This document shows, piece by piece, positions 33,185-44,420 of a DNA stretch of 64,000 nucleotides. Under the pieces are notes generated by a model. It was not told the DNA's origin, did no database searches, and saw only the letters and a list, made by a program, of their open reading frames with translations. How positions within the stretch are numbered: position 1 is the first letter of the stretch; every line of letters starts with the position of its first letter. The DNA comes from Zhengitettix transpicula (taxonomy: Eukaryota; Arthropoda; Insecta; Orthoptera; Tetrigidae). The stretch lies in assembly GCA_037074705.1 (NCBI GenBank), contig CM073591.1, forward strand, positions 186,769,432-186,833,431. Reading direction: 5' to 3'. A program made the position numbers and the translations under genes.

Positions 33185-34878
33185 TTGAGTCGAATCCGGA
33201 GTTATGGATGTCAATGAGTTTAATTATGACATTGGACTAACCGTTTCACTTTCCCAAGAAGGGATTGGTGGGGGTGTTCATTTTCAAACACGTTAAACGT
33301 CGCGATACTTTTGTGGAATTAATATTTGTCGGGATCAATGACATTTATAGTATTTATACCGATTTTGTTTTTAATTTCAACCCCTTTCGGCATGAGAGGG
33401 AAGCACGCTTAGCGCTGGGAGTGGAGGGGAGTTACATGAAAATAACGCAAAAACAACAGAGAATGAAGTCAAATCTAAGGTAAGGGATGTCGCTGAGTTT
33501 ATTTATGACAACGTGATCAACGCCCGAAGTAGGGCGGTGGGGGGAGTGGCTGGGCAGTGGTGGGCGATGGTAGAAATTTACAAACATTTTAACCGGCCGA
33601 CTTTTGCGTTGAATAAATATAATTCGGGAACAATGAGTTTATTAAAATTTCTCAACATGATCTCCGTGTAAAATTTCACATCCTTTCGGGCTTTGGAGGG
33701 ATCACCCTTAAGGGTTGGGGTGGAGTTTCATTACATAAAAATAACGCAAAACAATCGTGATTAGAGTCAAATCCAGGGTTATGAATGTCGCTGAGTTTAA
33801 TTAGGACATTCAATTGGCCATTTACCCCCAGGGGCGGGGGTGGAAGGTAGTGAAAATTTTGAAACATACAGACAAGGAGGATATTTGCTTTTAATAAATA
33901 TTTTTCTGGGTTAATTAGATTGATAGTATTTCTAGCCCTTTTGGTATGGGAGGGAAGCACGGTTAGGGGTGTGGGTGGAGGGGATTTACAGAAAAATACC
34001 AGAAAAACCGAGATTCGAGTGAAATCGGGGTTATGGGTATCGCGGAATTTGTTTAACACAACCTGGGTAACACGCGGGTGTGGGTGTGGGTGGGAGGGGC
34101 TGGGTGGACGTCGTCGCGGGTAGAAATGTTCAAAAATGTTAACCAGTCAATATTAGCGTCGAATAAATTTTTTTGGGGTCAATGATACTTATAATATTTT
34201 TTAATGCATTCTGTGTATAATTCCAACTCCTATCGGCCTGGGAGGAGAGAACCATGAAGGGCAGGCTGGAGATTAATTACATACAAATAACGCAAAAAAC
34301 CGAGGTTGGAGTGAATCTAGGGTAATGGATGTTTCTGAGATTAATTATGACATTAAACAAACAGTTTACCCCCAAGGGCGGAGCTGAACGGGGTTGGAAA
34401 TTTTCAAAAATGTTGACCGATATTTGCGTCTAATAAATATTTTTCGGTGTCATTTAAATTCATAAATTTTGGTAGATATTATCTGTGTATAATATCAACC
34501 CCTATCGGCATGGGAGGGTAGCATGCTTAGGGGTGGAGCGTTACGTGAAAATAACGCGAATCAACCGATATTCGAGTCAATTCTGGGGTTATGCATGTCG
34601 CTGAGTTTCATTGTGACAAACTGGGCTATTTTATCGTGGGATAAATACTTTTTTTAACCCACAGTAGCGGTGGTTGAAATTTTTGAACATTTTCAGACGG
34701 CGATATATTCGTCGAATGAAACAATGAGTTCCACGCCCTTCGGAGTGGGAGGTGAACACACATAGGGATAGGTGACGAGTTGTGTTACATAAAAATAACG
34801 CAAAAGCTACCTAGATTCGGGTCAAGTCGGGGGTTTTGGATAAATGACATTTCGGGCAACGCAGGGCACCAAGCTAGT
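33185..34878 (-). mobile_element. oppositely oriented copy of the modular repeat
   Basis: Six diverged monomers, each with a GTTATGNATGTCGCTGAGTTT-type block, near 33201, 33480, 33777, 34031, 34321 and 34588 (spacing about 254-297 bp). The right edge (about 34838-34878) is nearly the reverse complement of the first 42 bp at 28330. The ACATAC tail is missing, so this copy is truncated at its 3' end. With the plus-oriented block it gives a 6.5-kb inverted layout, either one foldback element or two insertions. Confidence 0.6.
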
Positions 34879-34965
34879 AACGTTAAGGGAACACGAGTTC
34901 GAAAGTAAACAAATAGTTCGAAGCCCAATTCACTGACATTTTGAGTCTAATTAGACCCCGTCCAC

Positions 34966-35192
34966 ACTATGCGATTTTTCGTATGCGTAAAGTAGCAGGA
35001 TCGAGTTATACGATTTTATGACCCTTCGGCCTAGTGCGATTGTTCCCTACGATCTCGTCTTGTGCATATTCAAGAGTAGGTTGGAAAACGCATGCGAATT
35101 TTTGCAGCGAACAATCGAACTAGGCCGAAAGGTCATAATATCGTTTACCTGGACCCTACGATTTTTCTCGTGCGTAAAATAGTGTGGCCGGT
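34966..35192. mobile_element. MITE-like element, long inverted arms
   Basis: The left end CCCCGTCCACACTATGCGA and the right end ATAGTGTGGCCGGTG are related inverted termini. Further in, TATGACCCTTCGGCCTAGT (left) pairs with ACTAGGCCGAAAGGTCATA (right), followed by GCGATTGTTC/GAACAATCG. The arms are about 95 bp. No coding capacity. The target duplication is not clear. Confidence 0.75.
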
Positions 35193-36272
35193 GCCTAACA
35201 GGAAAACACACATAATTCGGTGGGAGGGGGGGGGGACATCGGATATTGTAGCAGTTAGTCTCGGGATTTCGTGCCAGATCGAAAAATCTAAAGAATCCAT
35301 TTACTCTGGCATCTCCATGCGATAATAAACAAACATATTAAATGTATTCACTGACACCAATTGTTGGAATCTGAACAATCAATTGACAATGCTATATTTA
35401 TGAAAAATTTTAATTTTGTTGTGATATATGTATAAATTTTCTTCCATATTCAAATATTTACATAAAAATTAGTAAATCAATAATTCCGATAAGTAATTAA
35501 GAAATGTTTTATTATATTTCAAGAATGAACGAATTTTATTATTTTTAATATATTGTCAATTTCCTAAAATAAAGCATTTGTGAGCCATTCATTCTAGTGA
35601 TAAATTTCTCTATGAAACCCGTTCTCAAACTGGCCCTAATTTAAATTTATCAAAACAGTGTGGTGTATATATATAATATTCTGTACCAGTTGTTCTTCAA
35701 CGCTTGGGCTTGACTAGCATTAAAATTTATTAATTTACACCAGACACATTTCAGTAACGCCTAAAGTAGGCTCTATTAACGTATAATAATAACAAATTCA
35801 ATCTGGTTTGTAATAGTATATATAGTGAAATAATAGGCGGTAGTACAAAAATCAAATATGAATCACAAATGTCATCATCACTGCAAATAGTCATCATCAC
35901 GCAAATAGAATAGAATATTCAGGTTCATTAACCTCACGGCAAGCATGAGATGTACATTTTTTATGTGAGTTTTCCCGCGATCTACAGTTGAACTTCGACT
36001 TCTATTTGAAGTCTTCTGTTGAAGGCCTTCCGTTTTAGATCTTCCCATATGATTAATCGGGAAATTGACTCATATCCTTCACGGGTATTCCATAATTCCA
36101 GTATTTCCTTATTTTACCTGACCATTTTAGTTAAAATCGGCTAATACAAAAATATAGATGCATCATTGCTGAAAATATTTTTTAAAAGGAAAATAAACGA
36201 ACTAATAAATTAATATATGGACAAAAATTTACTTTGTATTCTTTATTGCTTATATAAATTAATTTATCTAAG
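35193..36272. other. AT-rich, no gene
   Basis: Intron-like or intergenic sequence. It has a two-fold CATCATCAC/GCAAATAG repeat near 35870-35905. Confidence 0.5.
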
Positions 36273-36947
36273 TAACCCTTGGCAACCTTCCTCTACCCTT
36301 CCGCATCCCCCCTTTCAAATCCCTTCCTATGCTATTAAAGGGGAGTTGCCCAATGTGGATCACCCTCATGTAGCCTGTTGCCCTAAAAAAAAATTAATTA
36401 ATATTCAGGGAAGGTCTGCGAGGGCTATTCTCTCGCAGGCAATACCTGTGAGGGATGTTCTCTCGCAGGCAGAACCTTTTAGGAGAGATACGAAGGGGCT
36501 ACCTTTGGGGATGCCTTTTCCTCTCCGTTTTTGAACTAAGGTTCCCACAAGCCGAGGCACCTCGGCCTGTTTTGAGAGGTGTATGTTCCGGGGTCGCAGA
36601 CCTTGGGCATACGGTAAGAGTTGTTCGCTATTCCCATTGGAATAGCTAAACTGGTCGAGGCACGGAGAAGGGCATGCTGCGTCCCCACAGCAAACTCCTC
36701 TCCCGCTATCGGAAGGGCGTGGGACAAGTACCCAATGCCCGACCTACCTAATGCAGGTTTTCGTAGGGTTTTCCCTGCATTTCTTTAGGCGAATGCCAGG
36801 TAGGATCCTTAAAATATAGCCCGGGGGTCCTAGTAAACCCTTGGCTACCTTCCTCTACCCTTCCGCATCCTCCTTTCAAATCCCTTCCTGTGCTATTAAT
36901 GGGGAGTTGCCCAAAGTGGATTACCCTCATGTAGCCTGTTGCCCTAA
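36273..36947 (+). repeat. satellite-like repeat, period about 560 bp (1.2 units)
   Basis: The block CCTTCCTCTACCCTTCCGCA...GTAGCCTGTTGCCCTAAA occurs at 36284-36387 and again at 36849-36946, 560 bp or so apart. Between them is a GC-rich stretch with GTTTTGAGAGGTGTATGTTC and CCCACAGCAAACTC. The same sequence is found inverted at 54716-55680 with a similar period. Within it, CTCTCGCAGGCA(A/G) is repeated twice 31 bp apart. Short reading frames here are not conserved between copies. Confidence 0.8.
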
Positions 36948-37804
36948 ATAATAATAAAAAATAATAATAATTAATATTCACTGCAAATGTTACAGTCTAC
37001 AAGTACATGGTTCGGAAAAGATCAATATTACAATCAACTCGTATGTGAGTCTTCGTAAAGAAACATATTCGCGAGTAAATATTTAATCAAACAATTTTAT
37101 TCGCACCCCTATTTACAACACTAAGATCTCATTTCACTAGAACTATTTTTTTAAAAAAAAAACACTGCACAGTTTATATCCCTATCTCAGAAAAATACTA
37201 CGCTGGTAAATTCCTTATTTTCTTTTTAGGATGCAACACAATTAAGCGCTTTGTGAGTCATTAAGTTGCGTGGAATATTCCGTTTGTACTGATCAACGAC
37301 TTAACTTTGATAGTAAACTTTGTCAATAACGCGCTTGGGTTAACTGGATTTAGGTGAAAGTAGAAAAATACACACAACACCGACTAAAGATTTCTTTCCA
37401 AATCAAAAGAAGCGTGCACAAGAAACATAAAAAAAAAGAATTACGCGCAACTCTAACACCACTACACTACTCGATAAGAAAATACAAGAACCTTCACTGC
37501 GCAGTGCTACGGGGAACGTCACTGCTTTAATTTTACTTTATATAACTTTTTATGTGAAGATTATATAGTTGGGATGAGACAAAATACAGTGTGTCCGTAG
37601 AGTCATGGTGCATTTTTAACAGGCAGCAGGAAAACAACAGAAGAAGATAAAAATATGAAATCTGCACCAAATATGATCCCCGGATCAGGCAACCTTAGGT
37701 CTAGTAAACACTTGTATACTAAGTAGAGCGATTTTGAATCTAGACAATGTCTGTAGACAATACGAGCCACAAATTCTTGTATATAGACACGCTTTTAGAA
37801 GAAG
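36948..37804. other. no recognised gene
   Basis: AT-rich. Nothing supported. Confidence 0.5.
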
Positions 37805-38480
37805 CTCGCAGAACTTTGGTCGAATCCAGGGTTATGGATGTCACTGATTTTAATTATGACATTCAACTTGCCGTTTAATTGACCCAGCGGGGTGGTCGGC
37901 GATGGAAATTTTCAAATATGTCAAATGGTCGATATTTTCGTCGAATAAATATTTTTCGGTGTCAATGAGATAATATTTATTTAGATATTCTCTGTGTATA
38001 ATTACAACTACAATCGGTTTGGGAGGAGAGAACCTTCAAGGATGGGGGGTGGAGTTTCGTTACTTAAAAATATCGCAGAAACACAGAAATTGAACTCGAA
38101 ACCGGGGTTATGCATGTCGCTGAGATTAATTATGACATTCAACTTGCAGTTTAACTCTCACGGGCGGGGGTAAACGGCGTTGGAAATATTCAAACATATT
38201 AACCGGCCGATATTTCCGTCGAATAAATATTTTCGGGGTGAATGAGATTCATAATATTTCTCTACAAGTTGTCAGTGTATAATTTCAACCCCTTTCGCCT
38301 TCGGAGTGAGCTCCCTTAATGGTGGGGGTGGAGTGGCATAACATCAAAATGTAAAATCAATCGAGATTTCACAGTATAATCTGGAGTTATGGTTGTCACT
38401 GAGTTTAATGACATTCAACTTGCCGTTTAACTCCCCCAAGCGGGGATGGTCGGGGGTGGAAAAAATCAAACATGTTAAAC
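37805..38480 (-). repeat. modular repeat, about two monomers
   Basis: GGGTTATGNATGTC(A/G)CTGA at 37831 and 38105 and a GAGTTATGGTTGTCACTGAG variant at 38384, with GTCGAATAAATATTTTTCGG and a CAACCCCTTTCG-like block between. Same family and orientation as 33185-34878, at a spacing of about 275 bp. Confidence 0.75.
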
Positions 38481-39708
38481 GGTCGACGTTTGCGTGGAAT
38501 AAATATCAATTAACAAAGAAACTGTTTCTTGCTGCTTCACTGCGATGCCGCCGGTTACGAATGAGCGTGACCTGACTTTATCAAACTCTGGTCGTCGACT
38601 GCTTCTATATGTCTTTCTCCCTTGCAGGCTCTTGGCTCCTAAAATTTCACCAATACATAATTTCTATCTTTTTGATGCATTGACTATTTCTCTCATTAAA
38701 TGTCTCTTTCTAGGAACGCAAGGATTTAGTCAAAAATGACTAAAAATGTTGTAATTAACCGATGTTTAGTTGACGCTCAACAATACTTGACTATTCGTTC
38801 TTAAAATATGATACACCATTGCAATTAACAATAATAACGTTTTCAGTGATTTAAATTGGCGATATCTGATCATTGCAAGATTACGAAGACTATTATTAAG
38901 TACAATCAAAAAGTAGAAAAATATATACATATCTAGAAGAATTAACTGCATAACATAATCCTAGTGTGTTCTTAGGGCTGGTAAATTTTCTTGGTAGCAT
39001 TGATACTGCTGTAAAATCTCTAAATCTGGCTGATGCTGATTTTATCTATTTTCCATCGTTAGAGACCGTATCTTTAAATATTTAAAGAGAAAAGGTCCAA
39101 GAATTTAATAAAATACCCTGCAGTAATGACTAATTTCGAACAGAGATTCCATTGCTTCAAGAAAATTGATAAAATTTGATCTATTATAGGAAATCTGTAC
39201 ATGTAGATGACGTTCCTGTTGACATACAATTAGAAATAATTAATTTACAATGTGATGAATTATTATGTGAGAAATATCCAGGAGAGCAAGAAAATTTGTG
39301 ATATTTTTATAAGGAATTGCATAATAAAAAATATGGAAATTTTAAAAAACTTGCCAAGTAATATTTGGTAATCTTCAGCTCAACTTATATTTGTGAAAAA
39401 ACTTTTTATTTAATGGATACAAATAAATTATTCACATTTGGTGTTTGTGTCAATAATAACTACTACAGATATTTAAACATATTAGGCGATGCATAGCGCC
39501 TCAACACGTCACATTAGATTTTCTTAATTTGTTGTTCTAAATCACTTACATTTATTCATAAAGAATTTATATAATAAAATTTTGTATACTTAAACGAACC
39601 ACTTTTGTATTTAACATTTTTTAATATTTCGACCGGCGAGTGAAAAAAGGTTTGTTTCTAACCTGACCCGGGGGTTAAAACTGTTGAGCACGTCAGAATT
39701 GTTTTGGT
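38481..39708. other. no recognised gene
   Basis: Short frames only. Around 39180-39360 a reading like LEIINLQCDELLCEKYPGEQ resembles a decayed transposase-like protein but cannot be assigned. Confidence 0.35.
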
Positions 39709-39774
39709 AATACTGACTTTTGAACGTCAGTATATTACATGATCTATCTGACTCAAGTGTAAAAGATGTATATA

Positions 39775-39806
<32 letters not shown>

Positions 39807-39867
39807 CCTCTATATATCTATATATTCAGATAGATGTAATATACTGACGTTCAAAAGTCATTATTGC
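39709..39867. repeat. small foldback element around (TA)n
   Basis: CTGACTTTTGAACGTCAGTA...GATCTATCTGA (39713-39751) and TCAGATAGATGTAATATACT...GACGTTCAAAAGTCA (39826-39860) are inverted arms separated by a TA-rich core (39771-39825). Confidence 0.8.
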
Positions 39868-41240
39868 CCATCTCCAATTGTGAGTATAAGTCAGTAAACC
39901 GTGAGAATGGAGAGTATTCCCAGACGTTTTTTGTTGTGCTTATGTAAAGTTTTGACGGTCAGTGGCACAGTATGCCAAATTGCCCGGTCACCGATGTCGT
40001 GTGAGAAACCGGACTATATGAATTTCTCACCACTAGATAGCGTAATGAGTGTGTGTGTGTGTGTGGGGGGGGGTGAATTTGATGTATTAAAAATTAACAG
40101 TTTGCTTGTGGTATTCGTCATGTCAGTGGTCGCCATTGAACGACAGTGTCTATGTGGTGGTCGAGAGAGAAGGTCGCCATTCGGTGAGGTCTTCTGGATT
40201 CGGATAAAGAGTATGAAAGTTTTGGAAAGTAAAAGTTATAATATATTTTAAATTGTTTAACTGCATTATTGGACTGGAAGCCAATATAATTCGACGTACA
40301 GATTTAGAAAATTCAGCGGCAGATAATTATTGAACCATAAATTTGTGGGTGTTGTATTAGGAACATTTAACTGGTTTGTTCTCACAAGCAAACTACCTTG
40401 TGATCAGCCTACAATTGGGATCACAGTAAAACTCACCGGTTTCCATGGTAAAAACATATTGGGTATTGGTGATAAGTTTGACTAACCGATGGGTGAAACA
40501 TTGTGCATCCGTACGGAGGATTCTATTTCTCAGGAGCTCTAAAAGGATTGAGTTGTGTATGTTGTGAAAGTGAAGGTATGAATGAATACCATATGATATA
40601 TTGACAAAAGTTTAAAACGTTTTCGTAAATATTTGTTGAAAATTGTGTGGATATGAGATTGAATATCGTTCTTAAATTATATGTAGAGCTTATTTTTAAT
40701 TAGGTAAAATTAAAACACAGTGTAAACCTTGCATAATTGTTGTAGGGTGAAATTTCTTCGTTTCGTGTTTGTATTTTCGGGAAATATTTGTAAGTGTAAC
40801 ATTTCTGTAATTTCAACTAAACAATTATTCTGTAAATTTTATATTTCATTTCAATTCTATAGTTTTCCTAGGCCCAATAAAACGCCCTGAGATAAAATTT
40901 AAAGAGTCTCATTTAAATTAATAGCCGTGGCAAATTTTATGTAAATTTATATGTAAATACCCTTTTTCTATTTTCTTTAATTATTATATTAATAAATTCT
41001 CTAAAAGTCATTTCAAACCTTTCAGTAAATTTTAAGAATTGCTATTAAAATTTGATAACTTGACAATTTAGGTAATATAATTTAAATTGTTCGTAGTAAA
41101 TAATTCTTTAAATAATCATAAACTGTAAAGTAAAATTTATATTTCTTTAAATATTTCAGTATTCAGTATTATATTAAATAGCTCTTATATGTAAATTAAA
41201 TAATTTAAAAACCTACATATTGTATATTACAATGTATATT

Positions 41241-41449
41241 AGAGATTTGTAACTCCGGAGCGAGTCCGGCTATCGATCGCTCCGGAATGACTCCGAAGAG
41301 TCGTCCAGGATAGTGCGGCCGCACTGAACGATCACCCTCCAACTCACCGCCATCTCACGAACGAGTGTATTTCGACTCGGAGTAGCAGGAAATTCCTTTG
41401 AACGACTCTTCTCAAGGAGCACCGTCATGGAGCGGCTCCGACCATCTCT
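41241..41449. mobile_element. GC-rich short element with degenerate inverted ends
   Basis: An abrupt GC-rich island in AT-rich surroundings. The left end AGAGATTTGTAACTCCGGAG and the right end CGGCTCCGACCATCTCT are related in inverse orientation. Several internal GACTCGCTCCGGA/TCCGGAGCGA-type palindromes occur. No coding capacity. Probably a non-autonomous DNA transposon; superfamily uncertain. Confidence 0.5.
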
Positions 41450-42309
41450 TAGAATTGAATTATTATTAGTAAAGCTTCATCATTCATTATGCAATGTGTG
41501 AATGGTTCTGTTTTTCAGATGACTATGACGGATTAGCGCTTCTGCGTATGACTTTTTGGTTTTAATAAAACATAATAAAACAGGATTGGTCTTGGGTATT
41601 GAATATATAGTGATTAAACAAAAAAAGCTAAGTTGACGTATATTGATCAATTAAAGAATGTAGTTGATTTGCTGATACTTGGTCATTGGCTCGGAACGCC
41701 AGCAATCATTCCACGCTGAATGCATGATAAATGGTGTGATTTCAACATATATTCAGAAACAATCACTTCTACCGACGTGGTAAACATCTTGTTTCCCTAT
41801 TATAATATTGAAATGGCGTACCGTTTTTATACGACCGACTTCTGTGGCAATTCCTGGCCCCTTTAATATTTTCCAAGGGAGTACTGAATAGAATATATAT
41901 GTATTTACGTATAGTAAGTGCTAATGCAGTAATATGTCCACGAAGCGTAACTAATCATTCAGTTTACTGACTATTCTATTTGTCATTCTTCCAATCTGTG
42001 CAATATCAGCTGCAGATAGAGCATGTGCCCTCATATCAAGAAAGTCACGCGACTAAGGCTTTAGCGTACCTCTTACGAATAAACTATTATTGCAACGCCA
42101 TCACGATCACGTTTCTCGTAATTAAATTAATCCCTATTGTTAATAAATATTTGTATCATGGAATTACATACATTTGTTCGTCTGAATCGTTTAAAGCATT
42201 AAATATTTATACAAGACTAACGATGGTTTTGGAATATCTTTGTTCTCTATTGGCAATAATTGCCTTTCAAGAATATTTATATAGAAAGCTTTCATAACCC
42301 TTGAGCCGT

Positions 42310-42450
42310 AAAGGCCATGGTTAAATTGAATTAAAGTATCAGAATGGAAAAATATCGACTGGACCAGGAATCAGACCCGGGACCACCCGTACACTGGACG
42401 GACGCTCGAAACACTGGCCTATCCCTGTCGACTCCAGATCCGAATCCATT
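42310..42450 (-). repeat. tRNA-derived SINE, second copy
   Basis: On the minus strand it has GGAGTCGACAGGGATAGG, then GGTCCCGGGTCTGATTCC (B box), then CGATATTTTTCCATTCTGA and ACTTTAATTCAATTTAA. Collinear with the copy at 27425-27570. Confidence 0.65.
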
Positions 42451-43837
42451 AGACCTGATGAAGGCACACCTCCAATTTTTTAATTAATTGCATTATGATT
42501 CATCAACACAGATGTAAAACTACAAAACATATGTAACAACTGATGAAGAGAAAGTTACTGGTAGAACATATGGAGGCTTCACTTCTACTTTAACTGTATT
42601 TATACTTCGTCTTTAATCTGTTAACTTCAGAATATCGGTTATTAGTCCATCATGTTCAGATGATTTGCGTTTTTCGTTGTTTTGTAGCAGACATATGGCA
42701 TCATTTCGTGAAATTGTTTTCCAGATTTTGAACATGTATATTTTAACGACTGCGAATATTTAACTATAATTATCAACAATGCCTGTATTGGGATTTTTAG
42801 AATAATAATTTCACTTCAACCGCTTACCCGCTTCCTCGGATCATTAGTTGACGTATGTCGGTCTGGGCGCCACTGCGTACGCATAATTAATAAATGTATC
42901 TATTATACGACGATCGTGTTATAATATATCGTACCTGCTAAAACTCGGAGATCGAAATAAGGTCGATGTAAATAATTTTAATAATTAGAGCTAAGGTACG
43001 GAAATGATCAGACTGAATAGGATCAGGTCGGAGGAAAATCCAGTGCCGTCTCTTCCGCAGCGTTAAGAGGAAGATTTATAGGAAAGGCAAATGGGAAAGT
43101 CGATAACGTCGGGTTTTTCTAACTATAGTACCGTCCAGTGACGTGCACAAAATCAGAAAGCGCTATGAAGTTAAAGATATAGTTTAATATAGAAAAGCAA
43201 GACTGAGCAGAGTGCACCCAGGAGCCCTTACAACTCCAAAGACGGCTGTAACAAGACTAATTCAAAAATTGGATCCAGAGACCGAGAGAGAACCCCCCTC
43301 CCAAGTGACTAACCTCTTACTACAATGCGGGTAACCAATAAATACCTCCAGATCAGCCCACGTGACCTGTAGTCTCTCTAAAACAGTCACCACATGGTTT
43401 CTACACAGTTTGCATTGTAATTCGAACCGACTGAAAATCTGTTAACTTAGTGTTTCCATTTGAGGTGCACTCATCCTGTTCGGGCCCGAGTGATTAGAAA
43501 TTTCTCATGGTTTGAGATGTTGATAGAAATAATAAAGCAAATTAATAAATCTATATGACAGTGAACTAGCCGGTCAGCCGTAAGAGTCCTCAATCGTTGA
43601 GTGTTGCTCTTAGATGCACAGTTTCATTTACACTACATAAAACTAAATCTAAGGAAACTAAATTTAAAGTTTCGGGTCTAATATAAAATATTTGGCTTAA
43701 ATTAGCCTTAACTTTCGTACGTCCTTGAGGAGGACTGCCTGCCATTGGAATACAAAATGTCTCACAACACCAGAAGTGGTCACACGGCACCATTTATATA
43801 GGGAAATAAATAGGCAAACAACAGGCAAAAATAAGCA

Positions 43838-43905
43838 CTAAATAAATACCACACCAAGTTTTTACAATACTTGTGCCTTTCGTCAGGTGTGTCGATCTTA
43901 CGACT
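43838..43905 (-). repeat. Penelope-like non-coding scrap
   Basis: Read on the minus strand: CACCTGACGAAAGGCACAAG...AAAAACTTGGTGTGG. It shares sequence with 20632-20700. It keeps CTGACGA-A but the hairpin is poor. It lies about 100 bp upstream of a plus-strand GIY-YIG fragment. Confidence 0.45.
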
Positions 43906-43989
43906 CTTTCGTATTTGTTAATAAGATATCGGTTAATAATTTGTTAATCTATATATGCTAAACATATATAAATAAACTGACACCTAAAT

Positions 43990-44420
43990 TAGTTAAAATC
44001 TTTAAACACAATGGGTTACAAGAAATTAAATTTGGATTTGAACTAAATACTTAACAAAATATAAAAACATAATTCCAGTACATCACCATATTAATGGTAT
44101 TTACAAAATATATTGCAAATATTCTAACAAAAATTATATCGGACATACTAGTAGAAACATTAGTACTAGGATTTAGAAACATAAATATAACGCCAAACAT
44201 AATACCAAAACTAATACTGCGTCATTTTAATTTAATCCATAAAATAGAAGATTCTCCATAAACAACCTAATAACCTCAAAAGGAAACATTATATATAGTC
44301 AATATTTAATAATAAATATGGTATTAATTCAAGCAAAGAACGTGTTGAAATCTCCAAACATTATGCGGGAATTTTAGAACATTAACAGGTTAAAAACTTT
44401 TGGATTACATTACTTTCATT
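43990..44420 (+). pseudogene. Penelope-like GIY-YIG fragment
   Basis: Forward reading NGIYKIYCKYSNKNYIGHTSRN gives both the GIY and the YIG strands. STRI-KHKYNAKH follows with the helix Arg. Further on (about 44330-44380) RVEISKHYAGIL appears, the tail seen in PLE endonucleases. Stops and small indels interrupt it. No RT is found next to it. Confidence 0.75.

Noticed and set aside
36217..36981. Open frames in the 36.3-kb repeat
   Set aside because: Not preserved in the homologous units at 54.7-55.7 kb.
39901..40251. 116-codon forward frame with a (GT)n-encoded VCVCVGGG stretch
   Set aside because: No domain, low-complexity core, and no splice or promoter evidence. Probably chance.
41980..42297. 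105-codon hydrophobic forward frame
   Set aside because: Begins at TTG with no ATG, AT-rich composition favours hydrophobic codons, and no family is recognised.
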